From positions 186,001-250,000 of the forward strand of contig JACKHP010000002.1 of NCBI GenBank assembly GCA_020638905.1: a stretch of 64,000 nucleotides of DNA. The letters run 5' to 3'. The notes below the pieces were generated by a model. That model searched no databases. It worked only from the letters and a program-made list of their open reading frames with translations, and was not told the origin of the DNA. The stretch is from Planctomycetota bacterium. GTDB taxonomy: Bacteria > Planctomycetota > B15-G4. Of the stretch, positions 45,601 through 53,349 are shown in pieces; position 1 is the stretch's first letter; each line of letters opens with the position of its first letter. The position numbers were made by a program, and so were the translations under genes.

Positions 45601-46310
45601 GCGAGGCGGTACTCCTCGTACTCGTAGCGCATCGCGTCGTACTGCGACTTCATGATCTGGTAGGCCTGGTTCGCGCCGTAGTAGACGCCCTCGGCCTCGC
45701 GCGCGGCCTCCTCCAGCAGCTCGATGTCGGCGTTGCGCGCGTCGAGCTCGGCCTGCTTCGCGGTGAGCTGCCGCTCGAGGTCTTCTTTCTCCTGCGGGTC
45801 GACGGCGGCGTCGAGCGCGGCCACCTCGCCCTGCATGCGCTCGATCTCGCGCTGACGGAAGATCTCCTGCCACTGCTTCCAGTCGCGGTCCCAGTCGCGG
45901 CGCCACATGAGCAGCGTGGCGACGGTGAGCACGAGGCCGCCCACGACGAACCAGACGTTGAGCGTGTTCGCGCCGTAGAGCCGCTCGTCGCCGAACGTCT
46001 TGGCGTTCACCGGCTGCACCGGGTACACGTTCGCGGCGGACGGCTTCTTCGCCGGCGCCTTCTTGGCCGGCTCGCCGCCGCCCGTCGCGGCCGGCTTGCC
46101 CTTGCCCGCGTCCATCTTGGCGCGCAGCGCGGCGATGCGGTCCTTGACGTCCTGCTCGCCCGAACCCGCGGACGCAGCTTCGCCGCCCGCAGCTCCGCCC
46201 GCAGCGTCGCCGGCCTTCTCGCCGGCACCGGCTGCGGGCTTGGCACCGCCCTCGGCCATGCGCTTCTTGATGGCCGCGATCATGGCCGCCTTGTCCTTGG
46301 GATCGCTCAT
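42654..46310 (-). CDS. Octaheme cytochrome c subunit with membrane anchor and coiled-coil stalk
   Basis: 1218 residues. Residues 1-110 are Ala/Lys/Gly-rich and low complexity; a single membrane helix follows at 117-136; residues about 145-310 are strongly charged heptad-like coiled coil. Eight CxxCH heme sites lie beyond it, starting at C358, C414, C476, C504, C638, C773, C919 and C1118. The sites from 504 on have the spacing and 'MPxF/MPNxx' distal Met patterns of repeated monoheme cytochrome c domains (TRMPHFW, TIMPNLRL, LKMPNFGL, VRMPTFGL, TKMPNFLG). In the operon it takes the place of cytochrome c1/f, accepting electrons from the Rieske centre and passing them on. The family name is not known to me. 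Confidence 0.93.
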   Translation of the reverse strand: MSDPKDKAAMIAAIKKRMAEGGAKPAAGAGEKAGDAAGGAAGGEAASAGSGEQDVKDRIAALRAKMDAGKGKPAATGGGEPAKKAPAKKPSAANVYPVQPVNAKTFGDERLYGANTLNVWFVVGGLVLTVATLLMWRRDWDRDWKQWQEIFRQREIERMQGEVAALDAAVDPQEKEDLERQLTAKQAELDARNADIELLEEAAREAEGVYYGANQAYQIMKSQYDAMRYEYEEYRLAHADDTAYLDSSKAELLEKQEAVASLLRRADDTNQDMLHKQAALKEARGAVTEIERELADLTAARDRVELALSKIGPGIFNDYVRNLPLVDMLAPTLKVDKIVVDKLKDNYNFMYVNRVDMCITCHVAIDKPAYANWDPDGSRTNEVGTSGERVLNAHPRLDLFVSDSSPHPMGKFGCTVCHMGRGQAVEFERTFHTPAADQFETADEKEARWVADFGYDPERHYWDWPMVPSDQIYSSCWQCHDQQQRLDGVPEYNASRKLVENLGCYGCHKIQGLEYLRKPGPDLTNVAAKVDESWVRRWIMSPRSFRPSTRMPHFWNQSNTGAQGDELSVNADREWLNQSDAYVDDWRARNETEARAVAAYVYDLSKRELSKGSFEMLATPTAQGDAEHGKQLFHDRGCLGCHSLQNEGWTENTHGPELSAIGVKVSPQWLFNWILDPKKYFPTTIMPNLRLSEAEAWDITAFLMQQRTETEKWKALEEPQEKPSILEQIAVENLASVAGDSWAEQQVAQMKADGGERALELFVGQKTFERNGCSGCHLVPDHYDDAGIGTELTKEALKEITKFDFGFEGSHANPEAIGHSLRDWFTAKLTDPRVFDRIPMVEDGPDGQPAVVRYEQKVKVPGDKLKMPNFGLKPDEVELVVQFLLGLRADGIDPSMKRSLDTDEKTIERGSRLITEYNCTGCHRVGQYSSTVAVEGDDLDAKISSLESFVDDEAFTYDVWMAEPLKSGGQTLFASHDWLSDEFYDPSAEEDVDLYEWFEDAPAERPIPDELHVYGVGEGGMGRYIESKAYRPPTLRMEGAKVKPDWLFEFLLAPYTVRNHVEVRMPTFGLTTDESLAIVRWFNAQADQPWPFEVDKAKAIDQELLDEGHELFTATFRCNSCHPAGGELPSNPDKANWGPDLSMAKDRLKVQWIHDWITDPPRFAPGTKMPNFLGEYSDGEYDSPYEDEVDLHGEKVPDWKRKLESLVQYLEHMNAASE

Positions 46311-46365
46311 CTCGGTTCCGTCTTCGAGGGGGTCCTGAAGGTCGTGGGTCGGAGGGAGGCCGACA

Positions 46366-47445
46366 TCAGATGTTGAAGAACCACTCGGGGATGGCCACCA
46401 GGTACTTCAGGTTCACCGTCCACCGCAGGATCATCTTGATGGGCAGCGAGGCCATGCAGAGCAGCAGCATCGCGAGCACGCTGTAGCGGGCGAAGCCCAT
46501 CTCGTGGAAGAACTTCTTGAGCAGGGTCTTCGCCAGCAGCGCGGGCATGATCACGAAGTATCCCGCGATGAGCAGGATGCCCGGCAGCTCGCGCACGAGC
46601 GGGTTGTCGGGCAGGCGCGTGTCGAGCCACTTGACCCAGAAGAACTCGGACAGGTTCACGTTCACGAGCGCTTCGATCTTGTGCGGGTCCCAGAACTCGA
46701 ACGGACCGAAGAAGTTCCAGTTCGGGCCGCGCAGGAACGTGCCCATGATGACGAGCACGACCCACATGATCAGGAAGCCGAACAGGAACATCGTGATCGC
46801 GAACTTGCGCTCCTTGAACGTGTAGTACCCGTTGCCCTTCGGGTTCGTGTCGATGTAAGGGATGGCCATCAGGCCGACCACGATCAGGCCGGGCAGCACC
46901 ACGCCCGCGAGCCACGGGTCGAAGTAGACGAGCATCTCCTGCAGTCCGAGGAAGTACCACGGCGCCTTGGCCGGGTTCGGCGCGCGCGTGCCGCTGGCCG
47001 GCTCCTCGATGGGCGCCTCGACCGCGACGCTCCACAGGATGAAGATCGCCGACAGGATGACCGTGACCAGGAACTCGCTGTACACGAGGTCGGGCCAGAC
47101 CAGCACCTTCTTGTTGCTGTCGAGCGCCTCGGTCGGAGGCTCGCCCTTCTCGAGGCGCATGTCGTTGATGGTCGCCTGGCGGAAGGCCAGCCAGAGGAAG
47201 AACATCACCGAGAACATCATGATCAGGATGGGCATGTTGTCGCCCTTCGTGATGATCATGAAGAACTCGTGGTTGTTCGACCCGACCACGAGGAACGCCG
47301 CGAGCAGGCCCATGACGCCGAAGGCGACCTTGGGCTGCATCATCGTGCGCATGCGCACGATGTAGAGGAAGAACACCGCGGTCGAGACGAGGATCACGAC
47401 CTCGGGCGACGCGATCGCGTTGAAGATGGACTCGAAGGCTTCCAC
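46366..47445 (-). CDS. Cytochrome b C-terminal (subunit IV-like) protein
   Basis: 359 residues from a GTG at 47445 with AAGGA 7 bases upstream. The first ~95 residues add about three membrane helices not found in b6f subunit IV. The subunit-IV-like core begins near residue 115 (VLVWPDLVYSEFLVTVI) and continues with 'PNPAKAPWYFLGLQE' and 'GVVLPGLIVVGLMAIPYID'. The Qo-site PEWY of classical complexes reads APWY here (161-164), so the catalytic Glu is absent at that position. Three or more further helices follow. It is 9 bases downstream of the cytochrome b6-like gene, and both form the split cytochrome b of the complex. Confidence 0.92.
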   Translation of the reverse strand: MEAFESIFNAIASPEVVILVSTAVFFLYIVRMRTMMQPKVAFGVMGLLAAFLVVGSNNHEFFMIITKGDNMPILIMMFSVMFFLWLAFRQATINDMRLEKGEPPTEALDSNKKVLVWPDLVYSEFLVTVILSAIFILWSVAVEAPIEEPASGTRAPNPAKAPWYFLGLQEMLVYFDPWLAGVVLPGLIVVGLMAIPYIDTNPKGNGYYTFKERKFAITMFLFGFLIMWVVLVIMGTFLRGPNWNFFGPFEFWDPHKIEALVNVNLSEFFWVKWLDTRLPDNPLVRELPGILLIAGYFVIMPALLAKTLLKKFFHEMGFARYSVLAMLLLCMASLPIKMILRWTVNLKYLVAIPEWFFNI

Positions 47446-47454
47446 GGCGATTCC

Positions 47455-48228
47455 TTACATGGGTCCCGAGATGCCGCCGTCCTTGCGGACGCGCCAGAAG
47501 TGGATGGCCATGAACAGGCCGGCCGCCAGGGGCAGCGCCACGCAGTGCAGGACGTAGAACCTCAGCAGCGCCGCGGCTCCCACGAATCGCCCTGCTAACA
47601 ACCCGAACCGTATGTCGCTGGACGGTGTCACCAGCGCCACGTCGCCCACCGCGAGCAGGCTCGCGCCGGGTCCTTCGTTTCCGATCAGCGGGTGCGCGCG
47701 GGCCATGTTGCTGCCGACCGTGATGGCCCAGATCGCGAGCTGGTCCCAGGGCAGCAGGTAGCCGGTGAACGAGAGCAGCAGCGTGAGCAGCAGCAGGATC
47801 ACGCCGATGTTCCAGTTGAACTCGCGCGGCGGCTTGTAGCTGCCGGTGAGGAACACGCGCAGCATGTGCAGCCACACCGCGAGCACCATCATGTGCGCGC
47901 CCCAGCGGTGCAGCTCGCGCATGATGCCCAGCGGGACGTGCTCGCGCAGCGCGATGATGTCGTTGTAGGCGTACTCGATCGTCGGCCGGTAGTAGAACAT
48001 CAACAGCACGCCGGTGATCGTCTCGAGCAGGAACAGGAAGAACGTGATCCCGCCCATGCACCACGTGAACGACAGCTTGATGCCGCTCTTGCGTGCCTTC
48101 ACCGGGTGAAGGTGGAGGAAGATGTTCGACAGCGCGGCAAGCGCGCGGTTGCGAGGGGTGTTCGGGTAGCCGTGCCTGAAGATCGATCTCCAGACCTGGG
48201 TTTCCGCGATCTTCTGCATCAAGCCCAA
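47455..48228 (-). CDS. Cytochrome b6-like subunit
   Basis: 257 residues. A TTG at 48228 is preferred, as GGAGGAG sits 7 bases upstream of it; the next ATG (48219) is three codons in. It aligns by eye with plant b6 through 'FYYRPTIEYAY', 'ELHRWGAHMMVLAVWLH', 'GYLLPWDQLAIWAI' and the ending 'ISGP'. The four heme-b ligands are H107/H121 and H228/H243, with the 14- and 15-residue spacings within helices seen in b6. C57 in 'WCMGGIT' matches the Cys that binds heme c_i in b6 ('YCLGGIT'). It transfers electrons across the membrane between the two quinone sites. Confidence 0.95.
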   Translation of the reverse strand: MGLMQKIAETQVWRSIFRHGYPNTPRNRALAALSNIFLHLHPVKARKSGIKLSFTWCMGGITFFLFLLETITGVLLMFYYRPTIEYAYNDIIALREHVPLGIMRELHRWGAHMMVLAVWLHMLRVFLTGSYKPPREFNWNIGVILLLLTLLLSFTGYLLPWDQLAIWAITVGSNMARAHPLIGNEGPGASLLAVGDVALVTPSSDIRFGLLAGRFVGAAALLRFYVLHCVALPLAAGLFMAIHFWRVRKDGGISGPM

Positions 48229-48283
48229 AGCTGCACTCCTCCGTGGGCGCCTGTCGTCGGTCGGCGACGTGGACGGTGTGGGG

Positions 48284-48865
48284 TCAGACCTTCAGGTAGG
48301 CCTCGGGGCTGATCCACTGCCCCTTCTCCCACTGGTACTTCTGGTTCTTGTCGACGAGGATCTGGCCGTCCGTGGCCAGCACGATGCGCCAGCGCTCGAG
48401 CGGACGCGGCGCGGGACCCTCGAAGTTCATGCCGCTCATGCGGTAGCCGCTGCCGTGGCACGGGCACTTGAACTTGTTCGCGGCCGGCTGCCAGTTCGGG
48501 ATGCAGCCGAGGTGCGTGCAGATCGTGCTGAGCGCGTACATGCCCGGGATGCCGTCGCGCCCGGAGAGCGGATCGCTCTCGACGCGCACGAGCCAGGTGC
48601 CGTAGCTCTCCTTGTACGTCTCGTCGACACCCAGGCCGTAGTTGGACGGCGGGCCGGCCTTGAACGTTGCCGGCGGCTCGTAGAGCACGTTGGGGAACAG
48701 GTAGCGGACCATGCCGAGCAGGCCGGCATGCGCAGCCAGCAGGAAGAGACCCCAACCGGCGACGAGCGTCCCCATGACCTTGCGACGCGACGGATCGCGG
48801 CGGTTCGGGTCGCGCGCCGGGTTGTTGCCGTAGGTCGCTTGCTGGGACGCTTCTGAGGTGGCCAT
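48284..48865 (-). CDS. Rieske iron-sulfur protein
   Basis: 193 residues. A twin-Arg-like stretch (DPSRRKVMGTLVAGWGLFL) precedes one membrane helix, suggesting Tat export with an uncleaved anchor. The [2Fe-2S] ligands are all present: C116 and H118 (CTHLGC) and C134/H137 (CPCHGSG), including the disulfide Cys pair C121 and C136. It takes an electron from quinol at the Qo site and passes it to the cytochrome c subunit. It lies between the HEAT-repeat gene (6-base gap) and the cytochrome b6-like gene (55-base gap). Confidence 0.95.
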   Translation of the reverse strand: MATSEASQQATYGNNPARDPNRRDPSRRKVMGTLVAGWGLFLLAAHAGLLGMVRYLFPNVLYEPPATFKAGPPSNYGLGVDETYKESYGTWLVRVESDPLSGRDGIPGMYALSTICTHLGCIPNWQPAANKFKCPCHGSGYRMSGMNFEGPAPRPLERWRIVLATDGQILVDKNQKYQWEKGQWISPEAYLKV

Positions 48866-48871
48866 CGTTCG

Positions 48872-49888
48872 TCAGCTCTCCGAGGCGGCGCCGAGATCGT
48901 GCAAGGCATCGATCGCGGCCGATTTCACTTTCAACGGCAGGTCGCCCTCGCGCAAGTCCCTGAGCAACGGGACCGCCGCGGCATCGCCCAGGGCCGCCGC
49001 CGCCTGGCAGGCCGCCACCAGGAAGCTCTCGACCGCGGCGTCGCGCACCGAGCGGCGCGAGGACTCGTCTTGTACGTCGCGCAGCGTGCCGTCGAGCTGG
49101 ACGTCTCCGGCATAGCTGTCGCGCTCGAGCATGTGCAGCAGGAACGGCGTGGCGCGCGCGTCGCCCGCCCGGGCGAGCAGCAGCACGGCGTTGCGGGCCA
49201 CGATCGTGTCGTGGTCGCGCAGCAGCCCCGCCAGGACGTCGCGCGCGTCCGGCCCCTCGAGGTTGCCGAGGACGCCCAGCGCCAGCAGGCGCTCGTCGTC
49301 GGTGCCGGCCTCGAGCTCGTGCCGCGCGGCCTCCAGCGCCGCCGGATCACGCATGATCGCCAGGGCGATCAGCGCGTTGTTGCGCACCTGCGCGTCGGGG
49401 TCGTCGAGCGCCTCGAGGGCGAGATGCGTGAGTGACGGGTCGTGCTTGTGGGCCACGATCTGCAGCAGGTAGCCGCGCAGCGTGGCGCGCTCTTCGGCGT
49501 CGCGACCCTCGTCGGCGTAGTTCTCGTACAGGTCGGCCAGGTCGGCGGACGGCACCTGCTCGAGGTCGAGGGTCTTGCGCCGCAGCCCGTCGGCCAACGT
49601 GTGCAGCACCTGCCAACGCTCGTGCGGACCGGCCGTGCGCACCTGCTGCAGCAACTCGGCGGCGCTGTCGGACTCGGCGCCCCACAGCATGCGCAGCACG
49701 AGGTACACGCCGAGCAGCGTGGCCACCAGGATGGCGGGGAAGACGAAGAACTGCGGCAGCGCCGACAGGAACGAACCGGGCACGTGCTGCTCCGGCTCCT
49801 CGTCGTAGATCGCGTCGCCTTCCGGTGCGGGACCCGGCGGCAGGGCCGGGTCTGCGTCGGGCGGCGGGGCGCGCTCTTCGCTGGTCAC
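48872..49888 (-). CDS. Membrane-anchored HEAT-repeat protein, first gene of the Rieske/cytochrome operon
   Basis: 338 residues from the GTG at 49888. An upstream in-frame TTG (49918) is unlikely because the promoter-like TAGGAT would then leave almost no leader. Residues 1-45 are acidic/Pro-rich, one helix spans about 49-70 (FFVFPAILVATLLGVYLVL), and residues 80-338 are HEAT-like repeats (ALDDPDAQVRNNALIALAIM, GLLRDHDTIVARNAVLLLARAG). No cofactor motif. Co-transcription with the Rieske and cytochrome b genes suggests an assembly or structural subunit. Confidence 0.85.
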   Translation of the reverse strand: MTSEERAPPPDADPALPPGPAPEGDAIYDEEPEQHVPGSFLSALPQFFVFPAILVATLLGVYLVLRMLWGAESDSAAELLQQVRTAGPHERWQVLHTLADGLRRKTLDLEQVPSADLADLYENYADEGRDAEERATLRGYLLQIVAHKHDPSLTHLALEALDDPDAQVRNNALIALAIMRDPAALEAARHELEAGTDDERLLALGVLGNLEGPDARDVLAGLLRDHDTIVARNAVLLLARAGDARATPFLLHMLERDSYAGDVQLDGTLRDVQDESSRRSVRDAAVESFLVAACQAAAALGDAAAVPLLRDLREGDLPLKVKSAAIDALHDLGAASES

Positions 49889-49927
49889 GGTACGGCGTTC
49901 TCCGGGGGCAGGACGCAATCGGGCGCG

Positions 49928-49933
49928 ATCCTA
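49928..49933 (-). promoter_or_regulatory. Putative -10 element of the Rieske/cytochrome operon
   Basis: TAGGAT on the minus strand, 40 bases before the GTG at 49888. A poor -35 candidate (TTTCCA) lies about 18 bases further upstream. It would drive six genes down to 41665. Confidence 0.42.
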
Positions 49934-49988
49934 GCGAACGAGGGACACCCTTGGAAAGCAGGTACGAGCCTTCGTCCTGCGCTGCCAG

Positions 49989-51347
49989 TCATCCCCCCGG
50001 ACCCCGGTCGGAGCCACCCGCGCCGGCCTCCGGATCCGCCCCGTTCGCCCGGCAGGCCCGCAGGGCGCGCGCCAGCCGGTCTTCGAGCAGCCGCAGCCAG
50101 GGCCCCCGCGGGTCGTCGGGATCGGGTACCGGCAGCTCGGCCAGGCGGGCCGCGACCCTGGACAACAGCGGCGCGTCCTCGGGCCGGGGACGCCGCGCGC
50201 GCGCCGTGCAGACCAGCAGCAGCGCCGCCGGATCGAGCGCCAGCAGATCCTCGACCGAGAGCGCGGCGGCCAGCTCGGGGCGGGACTCCAGCCGCTCCCG
50301 GACCCGCCGCACCGAGGCGATCCAGGCCCCGTCGCCGGGCAGCGTGCCCGGCCCGTCGGCCGGCTGGACGGCCCACAGGGCCCGCGCCAGGCGAGCCTCC
50401 GCCGTGGAATCGGGCGGCCCGGCCAGCAGCGCGTCGACCAGGTCGGGCGCGGCCTCGTCCCCCATCGCCCCCAGCCCCTCGATCAGCATCTCGAGCTCGC
50501 GGTCGTCGCAGGTCTGCAGGCGCGCGACCATCTCGGGGATCAGCACCGGACCGATGGCCGGCGCCAGATCGGACCAGGCACTCCAGCGGTCGACGGACCG
50601 CTCGGACGCGATGCCCAGGTCGAAGACCTCGCGGATCTCGGGCAGCGCGAGGCCCGCGCGCGCGCAGCAGGCGGCCGCCGCGATGCGCCACAGCAGCGGC
50701 TGCTCGGACGCCACGAGGACCGCCGGCGCGAAGCGCGCGGGACCGTCCCAACCGGCGTCGAGGGCGCGCTCCATCGAGAACAGGCGCTGGGTCCAGTGGC
50801 CCCAGCCGAGCGAGGCGTCGAACCCGGGCGGCGGCGCGAGCGTCTCGACCGCGGCGGTCTCGAGGTCGACGGCCCAGAGCGTGTTCGTGGCGTCGACGAG
50901 CACGATCTCGCCGCGCAGCTCGTCGACCCAGAAGTCGCGCCAGTACGGACGCCGGTCGCGCAGCGCGTCCCAGGCGTCACCGAACACGGCGCGGTGGTCG
51001 AGGACGCGCTCGACCGCGCCGTCGCGCCCGAGCACCGTGAGCAGCGCGCCGCGTCCCTCGCCGCCGTAGCGCTCGAAGAGCACCACCCGCCCGTCCGTCA
51101 GCACCGCGGCGTCGACCGGCGGCGCCTCGAGCTCGCCCTCGCGCAGCGCCGTGCGCATCTCGTCGGGACCGTCGCGCGCCACGGCCTCGAGCCGCCAGCG
51201 CGGACGCTCGTCCTCGACCCAGATCGTGAGCCGCAGCCGTCCGTCGAGCGACGGGAAGGCCCACGCGCCGTAGCCGTCCCAGTCGTCGCCCGCGCGGAGC
51301 GACGGCAGGAGCAGCGCGACGGAGAGGATCCAGACCAGGGCAGGCAC
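49989..51347 (-). CDS. Exported protein of unknown function with repeat-like C-terminal half
   Basis: 452 residues from the GTG at 51347, chosen because GGGAGA lies 6 bases before it and a signal peptide follows (ALVWILSVALLLPSLRAG). Residues 25-220 look like a beta-propeller-like sensor ('DGRVVLFERYGGEGRG', 'VDELRGEIVLVDATNTLWAV'). Residues 230-420 are helical with HEAT-like periodicity (IPEMVARLQTCDDRELEML). The end is Gly/Asp-rich. I recognise no family. It has its own TACGAT -10-like element and is divergent from the ABC transporter operon. Confidence 0.72.
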   Translation of the reverse strand: MPALVWILSVALLLPSLRAGDDWDGYGAWAFPSLDGRLRLTIWVEDERPRWRLEAVARDGPDEMRTALREGELEAPPVDAAVLTDGRVVLFERYGGEGRGALLTVLGRDGAVERVLDHRAVFGDAWDALRDRRPYWRDFWVDELRGEIVLVDATNTLWAVDLETAAVETLAPPPGFDASLGWGHWTQRLFSMERALDAGWDGPARFAPAVLVASEQPLLWRIAAAACCARAGLALPEIREVFDLGIASERSVDRWSAWSDLAPAIGPVLIPEMVARLQTCDDRELEMLIEGLGAMGDEAAPDLVDALLAGPPDSTAEARLARALWAVQPADGPGTLPGDGAWIASVRRVRERLESRPELAAALSVEDLLALDPAALLLVCTARARRPRPEDAPLLSRVAARLAELPVPDPDDPRGPWLRLLEDRLARALRACRANGADPEAGAGGSDRGPGG

Positions 51348-51398
51348 GGCTGTCTCCCGGGACGCGAGGGATCCGTCCGCGCCCGATGCGGCGGGCCC

Positions 51399-51404
51399 AT
51401 CGTA
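51399..51404 (-). promoter_or_regulatory. Putative -10 element of the gene ending at 49989
   Basis: TACGAT on the minus strand, 52 bases before the GTG at 51347. Confidence 0.35.
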
Positions 51405-51470
51405 TCGCCGCCGGTGCGTACCGACACGCACCCGCCGCGATCGCGCGCGGACGCGCGGGCGCGAGACTGC

Positions 51471-51476
51471 TACGCT
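51471..51476 (+). promoter_or_regulatory. Putative -10 element of the ABC-PDZ-VCBS operon (near-leaderless)
   Basis: TACGCT, only 8 bases before the ATG at 51485. If used, transcription would start at or next to the ATG. No Shine-Dalgarno is visible before that ATG, which fits a leaderless mRNA. Confidence 0.4.
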
Positions 51477-51484
51477 CGCGGTCC

Positions 51485-52486
51485 ATGACCGTCCTGCGCA
51501 TCGAGAACCTGCACAAGCGTTACGGACGCACCGTGGCGGTGCGCGACGTCTCGCTCTCGGTCGAGCCCGGTCAGCTCTTCGGGCTGCTCGGACCCAACGG
51601 CTCCGGCAAGACGACCACCCTCGGCTGCGCCCTGGGCCTGCTGCGCCCCGACGGCGGTCGCGTCGAGGTCCTGGGAGTGCCCTCGGCGCGCATCCACGAG
51701 ACCCTCGGCCGCGTGGCGGTGGTGTTCGACGCGCCCACGCTCGTACCCGGGTTGACCGTGCGCCAGAACATGGCCTACGCGCGCAGATTGCTGGGCCACG
51801 CGGGCGGACGCTCCGACGACGAGCTGCTCGAGCTGGTGGGCATGTCCGAGTACGCGTCGCGGCGCGTGGGCGCTCTCTCGCTCGGCCAGCACCGGCGCGT
51901 CTCGATCGCGCGCGCCCTCGTGGGACGTCCCGAGCTGCTCGTGCTCGACGAGCCGCTCTCCGGGCTCGACACGATGGGCGTGCGCTCGATGCTGCGTCTG
52001 TTCGTCGCGCTGCGCGACGAGGGGCTGACGATCGTCGCGTCCAGCCACCGGCTGCACGAGATGGAGCGCATCGTCACGCACGTCGCCATCGTCGTCGAGG
52101 GGCGCGTGGTGCGCGCCGCCCCGCTGGGCGACCTCGTGGGTCCGCGGCACGACCGGCTGCTCGTGGACGCCTCGCCCGCGCAACGCGCACGCGAGGTGCT
52201 GGCCGCGCTGCCCGGCGTGACGCTCGCGTCCGACGTGGCACGCGACGACGACGCAGACCGGGCGACGCCCGGCGGCGCGAACGCGGGCGGCGCGCGCGAT
52301 CCGTCCGGCGACCCATCCCCCGCGGGACGCTTCGCGCTGCGCCTCGAAGGCGCGCTGCCCGGCGCGGTGAACCGCGCGCTGCTCGACGCGGGCTGCGAGG
52401 TCTCGCGCCTCGCGCCGCGCCACGTGGGCCTGCTCGACGTGTTCGAGGACCTCGTCGAAGCCCACGGCGCGAAGGAGCGCGCATGA
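51485..52486 (+). CDS. ABC transporter ATP-binding protein (CcmA/ABC-2 type)
   Basis: 333 residues from the ATG at 51485. Walker A (GPNGSGKT, 36-43), signature (LSLGQ, 131-135), Walker B (LLVLDEP), D-loop (SGLD) and H-loop (SSH) are complete. The usual Q-loop glutamine is replaced (FDAPTLVPGLTVRQNM), as in many ABC-2-type ATPases. A ~35-residue Asp/Gly/Pro-rich insertion follows residue 255 (DDDADRATPGGANAGGARD), in the part that normally caps the domain. It energises the permease encoded next and has no adjacent substrate-binding protein, so it is probably an exporter or a membrane-organising system. Confidence 0.93.
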   Translation: MTVLRIENLHKRYGRTVAVRDVSLSVEPGQLFGLLGPNGSGKTTTLGCALGLLRPDGGRVEVLGVPSARIHETLGRVAVVFDAPTLVPGLTVRQNMAYARRLLGHAGGRSDDELLELVGMSEYASRRVGALSLGQHRRVSIARALVGRPELLVLDEPLSGLDTMGVRSMLRLFVALRDEGLTIVASSHRLHEMERIVTHVAIVVEGRVVRAAPLGDLVGPRHDRLLVDASPAQRAREVLAALPGVTLASDVARDDDADRATPGGANAGGARDPSGDPSPAGRFALRLEGALPGAVNRALLDAGCEVSRLAPRHVGLLDVFEDLVEAHGAKERA

Positions 52487-53349
52487 CGGGCACGCTGCGG
52501 GTCCTGCGCGCCGAGGGCTACCGGCTCGCGCGCCGGCGTCCGGCGCTGGTGTCGCTCGTGCTGCTCGGACTCGCGTCGGCGAGCTGGGTCTGGGTGACCT
52601 GGGCCGCGCAGGCCTTCGACCACGCGCGCCGGGCGCGGGTGATCCTCGCCGACGGCGGCGACCCGCCGGCGTTCGTGCCCGAGAATGGCTACGGCCCGCT
52701 GGTCGACGGCTGGCTCGTGGGACTCAAGCTGACGGTGGTCGTGCTGGCGGTGCTCGCCGCGCGCGGCCTGGCGGGCGACCTGGGCGGCGGCGTGCTGCGG
52801 CTGGCGTCCACGCGCAGCGCGTCGCGTACGGCCCTCGTCCTGGGACGCGCGCTGCTCGGTGTCCCGGTGCTGCTCGTGACGCTGCTCGTGACCGGCGGCG
52901 CGGCCTGGTGCTGCGCCCGCGCGCTCTTCCCGTTCGGTCCGCTCGTGGTGCGCGGCGTGTCGCTCGCCAGCGTCGAGGACCTCGACGCGGGACTCCTGCA
53001 GGCCGCGCTGCTCACGCTCCCCCCGCTGCTCGCCACGTGGATGTACGGCCTCTTCGTCTCTGCGTGCTTCCGCAGCGCCGTGGGGGCGGTCTCGACCACC
53101 CTGGTCACGCTGCTCGGCTTCGACCTGTTCAAGGGCCTCATGGGAGAGGCGCGCTACCTCGTGTTCGCGACCTTTTCGCCCTCGTTCGTCGACGACTCGT
53201 GCATGAAGGAGATGGCCGGCGCCGCGCGTGGCTACGTCGACGCGGGCTACCGCGACGAGCTGCTGGCGATGAACGTGGTCGTGCCCTCGGTCTGGGCGCT
53301 CGCGCTGCTGCTGGGCGCGTGCGCCGTCCTCGCCCGGAGACGCCTGTGA
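52483..53349 (+). CDS. ABC-2-type permease subunit
   Basis: 288 residues; the ATG overlaps the stop of the ATPase gene (ATGA). Membrane helices are visible near residues 22-42, 78-98, 120-145, 165-205 (two, 'AALLTLPPLLATWMYGLFVSA'), 210-225 and a last at 265-284. This six-span layout, with a soluble loop after helix 1 (DHARRARVILADGGD), fits ABC-2 permeases. It is paired with the ATPase by position. Substrate unknown. Confidence 0.85.
   Translation: MTGTLRVLRAEGYRLARRRPALVSLVLLGLASASWVWVTWAAQAFDHARRARVILADGGDPPAFVPENGYGPLVDGWLVGLKLTVVVLAVLAARGLAGDLGGGVLRLASTRSASRTALVLGRALLGVPVLLVTLLVTGGAAWCCARALFPFGPLVVRGVSLASVEDLDAGLLQAALLTLPPLLATWMYGLFVSACFRSAVGAVSTTLVTLLGFDLFKGLMGEARYLVFATFSPSFVDDSCMKEMAGAARGYVDAGYRDELLAMNVVVPSVWALALLLGACAVLARRRL

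Noticed and set aside
49889..49918. TTG at 49918 as start of the HEAT-repeat protein
   Set aside because: It would lie almost at the predicted transcript start; the GTG at 49888 leaves a normal leader.
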